Below, one piece after another: positions 23,797 to 33,463 of a stretch of DNA of 64,000 nucleotides. Location of the stretch: positions 1 to 64,000 of the forward strand of contig NZ_JBEBMH010000024.1 of NCBI RefSeq assembly GCF_040081985.1, written 5' to 3'. A program made the position numbers and the translations under genes. Source of the DNA: Kumtagia yinganensis. GTDB taxonomy: Bacteria > Pseudomonadota > Alphaproteobacteria > Rhizobiales > Rhizobiaceae. The notes under the pieces are model-generated. The model worked only from the letters and a program-made list of their open reading frames with translations. It was not told where the DNA came from and did no database searches. Numbering within the stretch: the stretch's first letter is position 1; each line of letters begins with the position of its first letter.

Positions 23797-24363
23797 ATGA
23801 GGAAGTTCTTATCAGGGTTGTGCGCAACGGCGCTGGCCTTTTCGGTCACCGTCGTCGGCCTTGTGCCGGCGGAGGCCGCCCCCATCTATGTGCCGCAGAC
23901 CGTGGCCAAGGCCCAAGGGGACGTGATCCAGGTGCAGTCGAACAGCGAACGGCGTAAGTGGCGCCGCGAAGGACGCCGGGATCGCCCCGAATGGCGTCGC
24001 GACAATCGGCGCGACCGGCGTGAATGGCGCCGCGACAACCGCCGCGACCGTTGGGATCGCCGCGAATGGCGGCGTGAGGCGCGCCGGGACTACCGTCGAG
24101 GTTATTATCGCGGCTATCGCGGCTACGACTACTACCGTCCGGGCTACCGCCGCTACGACGACGGCTATTGGTACCCGGCCGCCGCTTTCATTGCCGGTGC
24201 GATCGTATCCGGCGCAATCGCCAATTCTCAGCCGCGTGTCATAGTGGAGGAAGGCGGTTCGCATGCACAGTGGTGTTACAACCGCTACCGGTCGTATCGG
24301 GCCTATGACAATACGTTCCAGCCCTATAACGGGCCGCGCCAACAGTGCATTTCGCCCTATTGA
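23797..24363 (+). CDS. BA14K family exported protein, second copy
   Basis: The ATG follows AAGGAG. It has the same layout as its upstream paralogue: a signal peptide (KFLSGLCATALAFSVTVVGL ending in AEAA), a shorter Arg/Asp-rich central repeat (RRDNRRDRREWRRDNRRD), a Tyr/Gly-rich part, AAAFIAGAIVSGAIA, and a C-terminal BA14K domain (GSHAQWCYNRYRSYRAYDNT to QQCISPY). The C-terminal 70 residues of the pair are nearly identical while the central charged region differs in length and acid/base balance, as expected for a tandem duplication with drift in the repeat. It has its own EcfG promoter and terminator, so the two are separate units. Confidence 0.87.
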   Translation: MRKFLSGLCATALAFSVTVVGLVPAEAAPIYVPQTVAKAQGDVIQVQSNSERRKWRREGRRDRPEWRRDNRRDRREWRRDNRRDRWDRREWRREARRDYRRGYYRGYRGYDYYRPGYRRYDDGYWYPAAAFIAGAIVSGAIANSQPRVIVEEGGSHAQWCYNRYRSYRAYDNTFQPYNGPRQQCISPY

Positions 24364-24389
24364 TAGCCGGCTAAATTACTGAACTCCGA

Positions 24390-24419
24390 CCCGCGCCAAG
24401 CCTTGGCGCGGGTTTTGTT
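24390..24419 (+). terminator. Strong intrinsic terminator after the second BA14K gene
   Basis: Inverted repeat CCCGCGCCAAG/CTTGGCGCGGG (24390-24412) followed by TTTTGTTT. It abuts the stop of the convergent glpK. Confidence 0.85.
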
Positions 24420-25934
24420 TTACGGGGAACTCAGCGTGCGGCGCACCGCGTCGCGCCAGCCCTTCAGCTTCGCGGTGCGCGTCTGACCGTCCATCGCCGG
24501 ATCGAAGCGCCGCTCAAGCGCCCAGGATTTCGCGAAGGCTCGTGCGTCGGGCCAGACCCCTGCCCGCGACCCCGCAAGCCAGGCGGCGCCAAGCGCCGTG
24601 GTCTCCAGTACCGTCGGGCGGTCGACCGGGGCATCCAGAATGTCGGCCAGCCGCTGCATCGTCCAGTCGGACGCAACCATGCCGCCGTCTACCCTGAGCA
24701 CCGTGCTCGACTTGCCGCCCTTCCAGTCCTTCTTCATCGCATCCAGCAGGTCGCGGGTCTGGAAGGCGACGGATTCGAGTGCGGCGCGGGCAAACTCGGC
24801 CGGCCCGGAATTGCGGGTCAGGCCGAAGATCGCGCCGCGCGCCTCGGCATCCCAGTGCGGCGCTCCGAGGCCGACAAAGGCGGGAACGAGATAGACCTCC
24901 TGCGCCGGATCGGCTCTTTCGGCGAGGTCGCCGCTATCGGCCGCCTTCGAAATCATCCTGGCGCCGTCTCTCAGCCACTGCACGGCCGCGCCCGCGATGA
25001 AGATCGAGCCTTCCAGAGCATAGGTCGTCTTGCCGTCCAGCCGATAGGCGATGGTGGTGAGTAGGCGGTTCTTCGACCGCACGAGGTCGGCGCCGGTGTT
25101 GAGGACGGCGAAACAGCCGGTGCCGTAGGTCGACTTCATCATGCCGGGTTCGAAGCAGGCCTGACCGATGGTGGCCGCATGCTGGTCGCCGGCCACCCCG
25201 AGGATCTTTATCTCGGCTCCAAACAGTGATTTTTCAGTGATCCCAAAATCGTCGGCGCAGTCCTTCACTTCCGGCAACAGCGCGGCCGGGATTTTGAGGA
25301 TGTCGAGCAGTTCCTCGTCCCAGAGGTTCTTCTCGATGTTGTAGACCAGCGTGCGGGATGCGTTGGTGGCATCCGTCGCGTGAACCTTGCCGCCGGTCAG
25401 CCTCCAGACCAGGAATGTGTCGATGGTGCCGGCGAGCAATTCGCCTTTCTCGGCCCGCTTGCGCGCGCCTTTGACCTTGTCCAGCAGCCAGGCGATCTTG
25501 GGGCCCGAAAAATACGGATCGAGCAGCAGCCCCGTCTTCCTCGAGAATTTCTGCTCAAGACCCTGCTTGCGCAGTTTTTCGCACAGCGGCGCGGTGCGGC
25601 GGTCCTGCCAGACGATGGCGTTGTGGATCGGCTTGCCGGTCACCTTGTCCCAGATCACCACCGTCTCGCGCTGATTGGTGATACCAACGGCGGCGATATC
25701 CGCGGCGGTCACATCCGACTTCCTCAGCGCTTCCCTGACCGACCAGACGACCGAGTGCCAAATTTCTTCCGGATCGTGTTCGACCCAGCCGGAGGCTGGA
25801 TAGATCTGGGTGAATTCCTTCTGGCCGGCGCCTGCTGGCTTCATCAAACCGTCGAAGACGATGGCGCGGGTCGAAGTGGTGCCTTGATCGATTGCAAGGA
25901 TACGATCCTTCGTGCAAAGCATGTTACTTTTCAT
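24420..25934 (-). CDS. glpK: Glycerol kinase
   Basis: A FGGY kinase with the glycerol kinase signatures: ILAIDQGTTSTRAIVFD at the N-terminus, the ...WVEHDPEEIW segment, GITNQRETVVIWDKVTGKPI, NASRTLVYNIEKNLWDEELL, KSTYGTGCFAVLNTG, and GGMVASDWTMQRLADILDAP near the end. It phosphorylates glycerol to sn-glycerol-3-phosphate, the substrate of the GlpD encoded nearby. The start is uncertain among 25946 (GTG), 25934 and 25922. It points the same way as the glp transporter genes but is separated from glpV by an oppositely oriented gene whose start is about 45 bp from its own. Confidence 0.95.
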   Translation of the reverse strand: MKSNMLCTKDRILAIDQGTTSTRAIVFDGLMKPAGAGQKEFTQIYPASGWVEHDPEEIWHSVVWSVREALRKSDVTAADIAAVGITNQRETVVIWDKVTGKPIHNAIVWQDRRTAPLCEKLRKQGLEQKFSRKTGLLLDPYFSGPKIAWLLDKVKGARKRAEKGELLAGTIDTFLVWRLTGGKVHATDATNASRTLVYNIEKNLWDEELLDILKIPAALLPEVKDCADDFGITEKSLFGAEIKILGVAGDQHAATIGQACFEPGMMKSTYGTGCFAVLNTGADLVRSKNRLLTTIAYRLDGKTTYALEGSIFIAGAAVQWLRDGARMISKAADSGDLAERADPAQEVYLVPAFVGLGAPHWDAEARGAIFGLTRNSGPAEFARAALESVAFQTRDLLDAMKKDWKGGKSSTVLRVDGGMVASDWTMQRLADILDAPVDRPTVLETTALGAAWLAGSRAGVWPDARAFAKSWALERRFDPAMDGQTRTAKLKGWRDAVRRTLSSP

Positions 25935-25978
25935 ATCTCTACCCACATGCTACAATTACTTTGATTTGAGGGCACGCA

Positions 25979-26842
25979 TTGACCTCTGAACTTAAGAGCG
26001 TGAAGAACCGCAACATCCCCACCTCGGGGATCGGGGAGCGATGGCTACCCGTTATGGAGGCCAGTTGGAAGCCAATCGCAGCGCTGGCAATCCCCATCGT
26101 CGTCGCGTTCGCGCCAAACTTCGGCAGCCTGCTCACCAACGACCGAAAAGTCGATTCGATCATTGTAGAGAAATCGCTCGAAATACTGGCGAAAGAACCA
26201 CAATCCGAGGGTGACAAAGCGGTGCGAGACTGGGCCATCGCAAACCTCGAAACTTTTTCTGGTGTTGCGTTTTCTGCGGCGGCCAGAGATGCGCTCAGAA
26301 ACGAACCGGGTCCGATTTCCCAGACCGCCATAAACCCATTTCCGGTTACCCCACAGGAAGTGGAGGAGGCCCTTGTTGCGGCAAAGGCCGTCAACAATGA
26401 TAAGCTGCTCAAGTTCGCCGTACAAGAAATTGGTATAAATGAGAGCGACGCCAAAGGCCGATCCAGAATAGCACAGTATAACCAATCCGCCGGATTCAAT
26501 TTCGACCCATCAACACCATGGAACTCACAGTTCCTCAACTGGATTGTCAAGACCGCAGGATATGAAGGGACGAACGATGCCAGAAGCCGCAGTTGGGCTA
26601 GCTGGGGGAAGGATTCGCAGGAGGAAGTCGGCGAAAATATCCCTGGATGCATAGCTGTCTTTTGGAGAACTAGGCCGGAAGATTGGGCTGGAATGGTCGG
26701 CATTTATCTGGGAACCGAGGATGGCGGCCGTATGCGTGTTATCGGCGGCAATTTTTACAACGCAGTTGATGCCACCTGGATCAAGTCGTCACAACTCCTC
26801 TCATGCCGGCTTGCAAACGATTGGGTCGGCCCGGCTCAGTGA
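25979..26842 (+). CDS. Membrane-anchored TIGR02594-like protein without catalytic residues
   Basis: A membrane segment at residues about 31-52 is followed by a helical module (KSLEILAKEPQSEGDKAVRD, then WAIANLETFSGV) common in small membrane-anchored bacterial proteins. Residues 143-280 follow the TIGR02594 (NlpC/P60-like) pattern from start to end: AVQEIGIN.S, the TPWNSQFLNWIV helix, GCIAVFWR, DWAGMVGIYLG and RMRVIGGNFYNAV. The catalytic Cys of the family is Asn182 here and the catalytic His is Met239, so hydrolase activity is not expected; binding to peptidoglycan or another ligand is possible. It looks less GC-rich than its neighbours and sits against the gene direction between glpK and glpV, suggesting insertion. 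Confidence 0.75.
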   Translation: MTSELKSVKNRNIPTSGIGERWLPVMEASWKPIAALAIPIVVAFAPNFGSLLTNDRKVDSIIVEKSLEILAKEPQSEGDKAVRDWAIANLETFSGVAFSAAARDALRNEPGPISQTAINPFPVTPQEVEEALVAAKAVNNDKLLKFAVQEIGINESDAKGRSRIAQYNQSAGFNFDPSTPWNSQFLNWIVKTAGYEGTNDARSRSWASWGKDSQEEVGENIPGCIAVFWRTRPEDWAGMVGIYLGTEDGGRMRVIGGNFYNAVDATWIKSSQLLSCRLANDWVGPAQ

Positions 26843-26858
26843 AATTTGCCAAGGGGCA

Positions 26859-26881
26859 GGAGGCGGCGGTACGCCGCCTCC
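26859..26881. terminator. Hairpin between convergent genes
   Basis: A perfect 10 bp stem GGAGGCGGCG/CGCCGCCTCC with a GTA loop lies between the TIGR02594-like gene and the glpV stop. It has no T-run, so it may be a weak or Rho-assisted bidirectional terminator. Confidence 0.5.
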
Positions 26882-26915
26882 CATGGGTGTCGATCGAATA
26901 GTCTGGCTTGAGGTG

Positions 26916-28640
26916 TTACTTCTGCCAGCTCTTCACGAGTTCGTCGTAGCCGATGGTCAGCGGCTTTTCCTTCTCGTTCTCGATCTTGAGCTGCGGAGCG
27001 AGGTTGCCCTTCTTGACCGCATCGGCATTCCAGTAGGCAAGGTCATGCTCCTCGGCCAGCTTCGGACCGATGTCGCCTTGCACGCCGGCGCGCTCCAAGC
27101 GTTCCAGCACCTTCTCCTGCTCGGCGCAGAGCGAGTCCATCGCCTCCTGCGGCGTCTTGGCACCCGACGACGCGTCGCCGATCGCCTGCCACCAGAGCTG
27201 CGCCAGCTTCGGATAATCCGGGATGTTCGTGCCGGTCGGCGACCACTGGACGCGGGCCGGCGAACGGTAGAACTCGATCAGACCGCCGAGCTTGGGTGCC
27301 CGCTCTGTGAAGCTCTTATCCTGGATGGTCGACTCCCGGATGAGCGTCAGGCCGACATGGCTCTTCTTGACGTCGACGGTCTTCGATACGACGAACTGCG
27401 CGTAGAGCCAGGCGGCCTTGGCGCGGTCATCCGGCGTCGACTTGAGCAGCGTCCAGGAACCGACATCCTGATAGCCGAGCTTCATGCCGTCCTTCCAGTA
27501 GACGCCGTGCGGCGACGGTGCGAAGCGCCATTTCGGCGTGCCGTCCGCGTTCACCACCGGCAGGCCGTCCTTGACGAAGGATGCCGTGAACGCCGTGTAG
27601 GTGAACATCTGCTGGGCCACCTCGCCCTGAGATGGCACCGGGCCGGATTCGGAGAAGGTCATGCCCTGGGCGGCGGCCGGCGCGTAGGCCTTCAGCCAGT
27701 CCAGATACTTCTGGATCGCGTAGACCGAGGCGGGGCCGTTGGTGTCGCCGCCGCGCGCCACACAGGAGCCGACGGGCCGTGATTTCTCGTCGACCTTGAT
27801 GCCCCATTCATCCACCGGCAGACCGTTCGGGATGCCCTTGTCGCCATTGCCGGCCATGGACAGCCAGGCGTCGGTGAACCGCCAGCCGAGCGACGGATCC
27901 TTCTTGCCGTAGTCCATGTGGCCATAGACCTTCTTGCCGTCTATCTCGCGGCCGGTGAAGAACTCGGCGATGTCCTCATAGGCCGACCAGTTGACCGGCA
28001 CGCCGAGGTCGTAGCCATACTTCGCCTTGAAGTCGGCCTTGTTCTTCTCGTCGTTGAACCAGTCGTAGCGGAACCAGTACAGGTTCGCGAACTGCTGGTC
28101 GGGAAGCTGGTAGAGTTTTCCGTCCGGCGCGGTGGTGAAGGATTTTCCGATGAAGTCATCGAGGTCGAGGTTCGGGTTGGTGACGTCCTTGCCCTCATTG
28201 GCCATCCAGTCTGTCAGGCTTCGCGCCTGCTGGTAGCGCCAATGGGTGCCGATGAGGTCCGAGTCGTTGACATAGGCGTCGTAGATGTTCTCCTTGGACT
28301 GCATCTGCGTCTGGAGCTTTTCGATCACGTCACCCTCGCCGATGAGGTCGTGGGTGATCTTGATGCCGGTGATGGCGGTAAACGCGGGCGCCAGGACCTT
28401 CGACTCGTAGCTGTGTGTATCGATGGTCTCGGAGACCACCTTGATGTCCATGCCGGCGAAGGGCTTCGCCGCGTCGATGAACCATTGCATCTCGGCTTCC
28501 TGTGCCGCCCGGTCCAAAGTCGACAGATCGCCGATCTCGGCATCCAGAAAAGCCTTGGCCTCGTCCATGCCGGCGAAGGCCTGACTGCTGCCCAGAATGA
28601 GTGCAATGACGCTGGTTGATGCTAAAATATGCCGTCGCAT
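26916..28640 (-). CDS. glpV: Glycerol ABC transporter substrate-binding protein
   Basis: At 574 aa it is a large periplasmic solute-binding protein with a signal peptide (MRRHILASTSVIALILGSSQ, cleaved after AFA) and typical features (KVVSETIDTHSYESKVLAPA, VPVNWSAYEDIAEFF, WSPTGTNIPDYPKLAQLWWQ). The gene order glpD-S-T-P-Q-U-V is that of the glycerol uptake operon described in Rhizobium leguminosarum. It captures glycerol for the GlpPQ-GlpST permease. GGGAGG stands six bases before the ATG. It is the last gene of the leftward operon, followed by a hairpin and then a foreign gene. Confidence 0.9.
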   Translation of the reverse strand: MRRHILASTSVIALILGSSQAFAGMDEAKAFLDAEIGDLSTLDRAAQEAEMQWFIDAAKPFAGMDIKVVSETIDTHSYESKVLAPAFTAITGIKITHDLIGEGDVIEKLQTQMQSKENIYDAYVNDSDLIGTHWRYQQARSLTDWMANEGKDVTNPNLDLDDFIGKSFTTAPDGKLYQLPDQQFANLYWFRYDWFNDEKNKADFKAKYGYDLGVPVNWSAYEDIAEFFTGREIDGKKVYGHMDYGKKDPSLGWRFTDAWLSMAGNGDKGIPNGLPVDEWGIKVDEKSRPVGSCVARGGDTNGPASVYAIQKYLDWLKAYAPAAAQGMTFSESGPVPSQGEVAQQMFTYTAFTASFVKDGLPVVNADGTPKWRFAPSPHGVYWKDGMKLGYQDVGSWTLLKSTPDDRAKAAWLYAQFVVSKTVDVKKSHVGLTLIRESTIQDKSFTERAPKLGGLIEFYRSPARVQWSPTGTNIPDYPKLAQLWWQAIGDASSGAKTPQEAMDSLCAEQEKVLERLERAGVQGDIGPKLAEEHDLAYWNADAVKKGNLAPQLKIENEKEKPLTIGYDELVKSWQK

Positions 28641-28721
28641 GCGATTCCTCCCTTTTCAAAGGTTTTCAAGTGCGATCGAGGCGGTCGCCGGCACGCGGCC
28701 GCCTCAACGAGTTTTCCCCCT

Positions 28722-29126
28722 CTATACGTAGCGAAATACGCCGATGGCGTAGACCACGGAGAGAGCGAGAGCCCACCACAGGCTGGGTCCGACAAGACCC
28801 AGCCAAGCGAGATGGATGAAGGCGCTGCCGAGCAGCGAAACGAACAGACGATCGCCGCGCGTCGTCTCGAAACGCAAAATGCCGACCCGCGGATTGCCGC
28901 CCGGCGAGGCGTATTCCCACACCGCCATCAGGCAAAGCAGCAGAAGGATGGTGAGGAAGAACAAGGCGGTCGGGAACGTCCACGCCATCCAGCCAGCCCC
29001 GAGCGAGCCGAACCAGTCGATCGCGTCGTCCTTTCTGGGCAGCGCGGCGACCAGAAGCCCGGCGGCGGCAAGATAGGCTACGAGGACCGCGCCCAAGGGG
29101 ATTTGCCAGCTGCGAGTGGCGGTCAT
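28722..29126 (-). CDS. glpU: GlpU-like DUF2160 membrane protein
   Basis: A 134-aa protein with about four hydrophobic segments (IPLGAVLVAYLAAAGLLVAA, AWTFPTALFFLTILLLLCLM, SLLGSAFIHLAWLGLVGP, WALALSVVYAIGVF). This fits the DUF2160 family that accompanies glycerol ABC transporters; its exact role is not known. The ATG at 29126 overlaps the TGA of the upstream gene; the extension to 29225 runs inside that gene. It stands between an unknown 115-aa gene and glpV. Confidence 0.82.
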   Translation of the reverse strand: MTATRSWQIPLGAVLVAYLAAAGLLVAALPRKDDAIDWFGSLGAGWMAWTFPTALFFLTILLLLCLMAVWEYASPGGNPRVGILRFETTRGDRLFVSLLGSAFIHLAWLGLVGPSLWWALALSVVYAIGVFRYV

Positions 29127-29469
29127 GAGGCTTCTCCCCCTACCTGTCCCTCGGACAAGGATGGCTCGATAGTGGCCGCAGCCAAGGCGGAGCAGATGCC
29201 CGCAAGATGATGCAGGGCATGCCACGGCAGGCCAAGCGAAAGCGGGGATTCGGGGTCGCCGATTTCATCGCGAAGGTCGCCCAGGTCGTCAGCTATGTCC
29301 GACACGACCAGGTCCGGCTTTTCGGCAGAGAAGATATCGGTCGGAAATACCGACCAGTATGTCGCTCGACCAACCTCGATCGTCTCGATACCGGATGCCG
29401 CAAGCTTATCGAATACCGCCAGGGCAATTTTTCTTACCTCCCGCACCGAGATTGTCTGGCGGTCGCTCA

Positions 29470-29470
<1 letters not shown>
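29123..29470 (-). CDS. Unknown soluble protein inside the glp operon (115 aa)
   Basis: The ATG at 29470 overlaps the glpQ TGA and its own TGA overlaps the glpU ATG, so it is translated as part of the operon. It begins MSDRQTISVREVRKIALAVF and has a mixed alpha/beta pattern (ETIEVGRATYWSVFPTDIF, DIADDLGDLRDEI, LPWHALHHLAGICSALAAAT). No signal or membrane segment. I do not recognise it; it is not part of the six-gene glpSTPQUV set as described. A cytoplasmic accessory or regulatory role in glycerol uptake is possible from context only. Confidence 0.72.
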
Positions 29471-30390
<920 letters not shown>

Positions 30391-30391
30391 C

Positions 30392-31258
30392 TCAGCGCTC
30401 CGCGTCGTAGTTGGTCATGACGGTGTAGAACACCCACGACAGGAGCAGGACAATGAGGAAGTAGATGATCGACATCGCCGCCGCCGGGCCGAGGTCGAAC
30501 TGCCCGACCGCCATCTTGACCAGGTCGATCGACAGGAACGTCGTCGAATTGCCCGGGCCGCCGCCGGTCACCACGAACGGCTCGGTGTAGATCATGAAAC
30601 TGTCCATGAAGCGCAGCAGCACTGCGATCAGCAGCACGCGGTTCATCTTGGGAAGCTGGATGTAGCGGAAGATCGACCAGCGCGAGGCCCCGTCGATCTT
30701 GGCGGCCTGGTAATAGGCATCAGGGATCGAGACCAGACCAGCGTAGCAGAGCAGAACGACCAGGCTCGTCCAGTGCCAGATATCCATGACGATCACCGTC
30801 ACCCAGGCATCGAACGGGTCGTTGACATAATTGTAGTCGATGCCGATCGCCTCCAGCGAATGGCCAAGCAGGCCGATGTCGACGCGGCCGAACACCTGCC
30901 AGATCGTGCCGACCACGTTCCACGGGATCAGCAGCGGCAGCGCCATCAGCACAAGGCAAACCGGCACGCCCCAGCCGCTCTTCGGCATGTTGAGCGCTAT
31001 GAAGATGCCGAGCGGGATCTGGATCGCCAGGATGACGAAGGAGAAGATGAGGTTGCGGCCCATCGCCTCCCAGAACCGGTCGGAACTCAGCATCTCCTGG
31101 AACCACTCGGTTCCGGCCCAGAAGAACTCGTTGTTGCCGAAGGTGTCCTGCACCGAATAGTTGACGACCGTCATAAGCGGGATCACCGCCGAGAACGCCA
31201 CTAGGAGCAGCACCGGCAGCACCATGAACCAGGCCCGGTTGTTCCAGGTCTTGTTCAT
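30392..31258 (-). CDS. glpP: Glycerol ABC transporter permease
   Basis: A MalF-like permease of 288 aa: N-terminal AWFMVLPVLLLVAFSAVIPL, several further membrane segments, and the EAA loop at DAYYQAAKIDGASRWSIFRY. It partners GlpQ. The ATG at 31258 overlaps the glpT stop. The order and spacing in the operon agree with the known glpSTPQUV transporter. Confidence 0.92.
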   Translation of the reverse strand: MNKTWNNRAWFMVLPVLLLVAFSAVIPLMTVVNYSVQDTFGNNEFFWAGTEWFQEMLSSDRFWEAMGRNLIFSFVILAIQIPLGIFIALNMPKSGWGVPVCLVLMALPLLIPWNVVGTIWQVFGRVDIGLLGHSLEAIGIDYNYVNDPFDAWVTVIVMDIWHWTSLVVLLCYAGLVSIPDAYYQAAKIDGASRWSIFRYIQLPKMNRVLLIAVLLRFMDSFMIYTEPFVVTGGGPGNSTTFLSIDLVKMAVGQFDLGPAAAMSIIYFLIVLLLSWVFYTVMTNYDAER

Positions 31259-32328
31259 CGAACGCCCCCCGTCTCTATGCGCCAGGAATCGGCGTAGAGG
31301 TTTATGCCGGCTGGATCGAAGGCTATGCGCGGGTCGGCAGGCAGCTCCTCGTCCTCGTGAAGGATCGCGGCGATCTCGCGTCCTTCCAGCGTGGCGCGAA
31401 CCACCTTGTGGCGGCCGATGTCCTCGACCTTGGTGACAGAGACGGGCATGCCGGATGTTCCGAGCCTGACATACTCCGGCCTGATGCCGAGTTCGACCGT
31501 GCCGCTCGCGCCCGCAGGCGCGCCCGGCAGTGCGACCACATGCCCGCCCAGCCGCGCGCTGGCTCCATCGACCTCGACAGGGATCACGTTCATGCCCGGC
31601 GAGCCGATGAAATAACCGACGAAAGTATGCCTTGGCCGTTCGAACAGTTCGGCCGGCGTGCCGATCTGCACGATCTCACCGTCATACATCACCACCACTT
31701 TTTCCGCGAAGGTCAGCGCCTCGGTCTGGTCATGTGTGACATAGACCATGGTGTAGCCGAAGCGCTTGTGCAGCTGCTTCAACTGCGAGCGCAGCACCCA
31801 TTTCATATGCGGGTCGATGACGGTCAGCGGTTCGTCGAACAGGATGGCGTTGACGTCGGAACGCACCAGCCCGCGGCCGAGCGAGATCTTTTGCTTCTGG
31901 TCGGCGGTGAGCCCCCTCGCCCGGCGTTTCGCCCAGTCGGCGAGGTCGATCATGTCGAGCGTCTCGCGCACCTTGCGGTCGACCTCGGCCTCCGGCACGC
32001 CGCGGTTGCGCAGCGGGAAGGCCAGATTGTCGTAAACGGTCATGGTGTCGTAGATGACCGGGAACTGGAACACTTGGGCGATGTTGCGCTCCTGCGTCGA
32101 GGTGTGGCTGACGTCGCGGCCATTGAACAGCAGCCTTCCATGCGAGGCGTGCAGAAGCCCGGATATGATGTTGAGCAGCGTGGTCTTGCCGCATCCCGAA
32201 GGGCCCAGCAGCGCATAGGCGCCGCCGTCCTCGAAGGTGTGGTCCACTTCCTTCAGCGCGTAATCCTTCGGCGAGGTCGGATTCGCCGTGTAGGCATGGC
32301 GGATATGGTCGAGATCGATGCGTGCCAC
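31255..32328 (-). CDS. glpT: Glycerol ABC transporter ATPase with degenerate signature motif
   Basis: A 357-aa ATPase with Walker A (GPSGCGKTTL), Q-loop (QVFQFPVIYDTMTVYDNLAF), Walker B (AILFDEPLTVIDPH), H-loop (YVTHDQTEAL) and a C-terminal OB-like regulatory domain. The signature motif reads LTADQKQKISLGRGL where most ABC proteins have LSGGQ; Ser and both Gly are changed. It is the second ATPase next to GlpS, which has a normal LSGGQQQR, so the nucleotide-binding dimer may have one normal and one altered site. It begins with GTG after GGAGGG, 11 bp past the glpS stop. Confidence 0.92.
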   Translation of the reverse strand: MARIDLDHIRHAYTANPTSPKDYALKEVDHTFEDGGAYALLGPSGCGKTTLLNIISGLLHASHGRLLFNGRDVSHTSTQERNIAQVFQFPVIYDTMTVYDNLAFPLRNRGVPEAEVDRKVRETLDMIDLADWAKRRARGLTADQKQKISLGRGLVRSDVNAILFDEPLTVIDPHMKWVLRSQLKQLHKRFGYTMVYVTHDQTEALTFAEKVVVMYDGEIVQIGTPAELFERPRHTFVGYFIGSPGMNVIPVEVDGASARLGGHVVALPGAPAGASGTVELGIRPEYVRLGTSGMPVSVTKVEDIGRHKVVRATLEGREIAAILHEDEELPADPRIAFDPAGINLYADSWRIETGGVR

Positions 32329-32338
32329 CCCTCCCTCC

Positions 32339-33421
32339 TCAAGCCGCCAGCTTCCGCCGCGAAGCCGCCGAACGGCCGGCCGCGTCGAACACCATGATGT
32401 GGCGCGGGTCGATGAACACTTCGACCGTCTCGTCCGCCTCGAACACTCTTATGCCGGGCGTCAGCATCACCCATTTCGCGTCGGCGAAATGCAGATGAAC
32501 GAAACTCTCGGAGCCGGTGATTTCCGTCACCGTCACTTTGGCCGGTACGGAGACGGCGTTCGCCGTCGGCCGCGTCAGCGACAAATGATGCGGCTGGAAC
32601 CCGACCGTGTAGGCACCGTCGGCAATGCCGGAAAGTTCCGGGGGCACGGGCAGCCCCACGCCGCCGTCGAGCAGGAAGCGCGCGCCCTCCTTGCGCATGA
32701 CGATGGTGTTCAGCGGCGGATCGGAGAAGGTTTTGGCGGTAATCAGATCGACGGGCTGGCGGAAGACGTCGATGGTCGGCCCGAACTGGGTGACGCGGCC
32801 TTGCGACAGGGTCGCTGTGTTGCCGCCGAGCAGCAGCGCTTCGTGCGGCTCCGTGGTCGCATAGACGAAGATCGTGCCGGCCTCCGCGAACAGCTTTGGC
32901 AGTTCGGCGCGCAGTTCCTCGCGCAGCTTGTAGTCGAGATTGGCGAGCGGTTCGTCGAGCAGCACGAGGCTGGCATTCTTCACGATGGCGCGGGCAAGTG
33001 CCGTCCGCTGCTGCTGGCCGCCGGACAGGTTGAGCGGCGTGCGCTGCAGATAGGGCGTCAGTTTCATCAACTCGGCCGCGCGCTTCACCTCGCGATCGAT
33101 CCTGGCCTGATCGGTGCCGGCGACGCGCAGCGGCGAGGCGATGTTTTCATAGACGGTCATCGCGGGATAGTTGATGAATTGCTGGTAAACCATTGCGACG
33201 TTTCGCTTTTGCACGGCGATGCCGGTGACGTCCTTGCCGTCGAACCAGACAGAGCCGGAAGTGGGGGCGTCGAGGCCAGCCATCAGCCGCATCAGGCTGG
33301 TCTTGCCGGACAGAGTCGGCCCGAGCAGCACGTTGAGCGAGCCGTGGCGAAGCGTCAGCGAAACGTCGCGAATGTGATCCGCGCCCGCCACCGATTTCGT
33401 CACGTTTCTCAGTTCGAGCAT
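32339..33421 (-). CDS. glpS: Glycerol ABC transporter ATPase
   Basis: A 360-aa ATPase: Walker A GPTLSGKTSL, Q-loop MVYQQFINYPAMTVYENIAS, signature LSGGQQQRTALARAI, Walker B LVLLDEPLANLD, and a C-terminal domain. The H-loop reads VYATTEPHEAL, where Thr stands in the place of the switch His (usually THD), so hydrolysis at this site may be affected. GGAGG precedes the ATG. It is the first transporter gene after glpD, with a 42 bp gap. Confidence 0.92.
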   Translation of the reverse strand: MLELRNVTKSVAGADHIRDVSLTLRHGSLNVLLGPTLSGKTSLMRLMAGLDAPTSGSVWFDGKDVTGIAVQKRNVAMVYQQFINYPAMTVYENIASPLRVAGTDQARIDREVKRAAELMKLTPYLQRTPLNLSGGQQQRTALARAIVKNASLVLLDEPLANLDYKLREELRAELPKLFAEAGTIFVYATTEPHEALLLGGNTATLSQGRVTQFGPTIDVFRQPVDLITAKTFSDPPLNTIVMRKEGARFLLDGGVGLPVPPELSGIADGAYTVGFQPHHLSLTRPTANAVSVPAKVTVTEITGSESFVHLHFADAKWVMLTPGIRVFEADETVEVFIDPRHIMVFDAAGRSAASRRKLAA

Positions 33422-33463
33422 TCCGCCTCCTCCCAGGCCCGTGCTTGCCGACTATCTTGCCGC

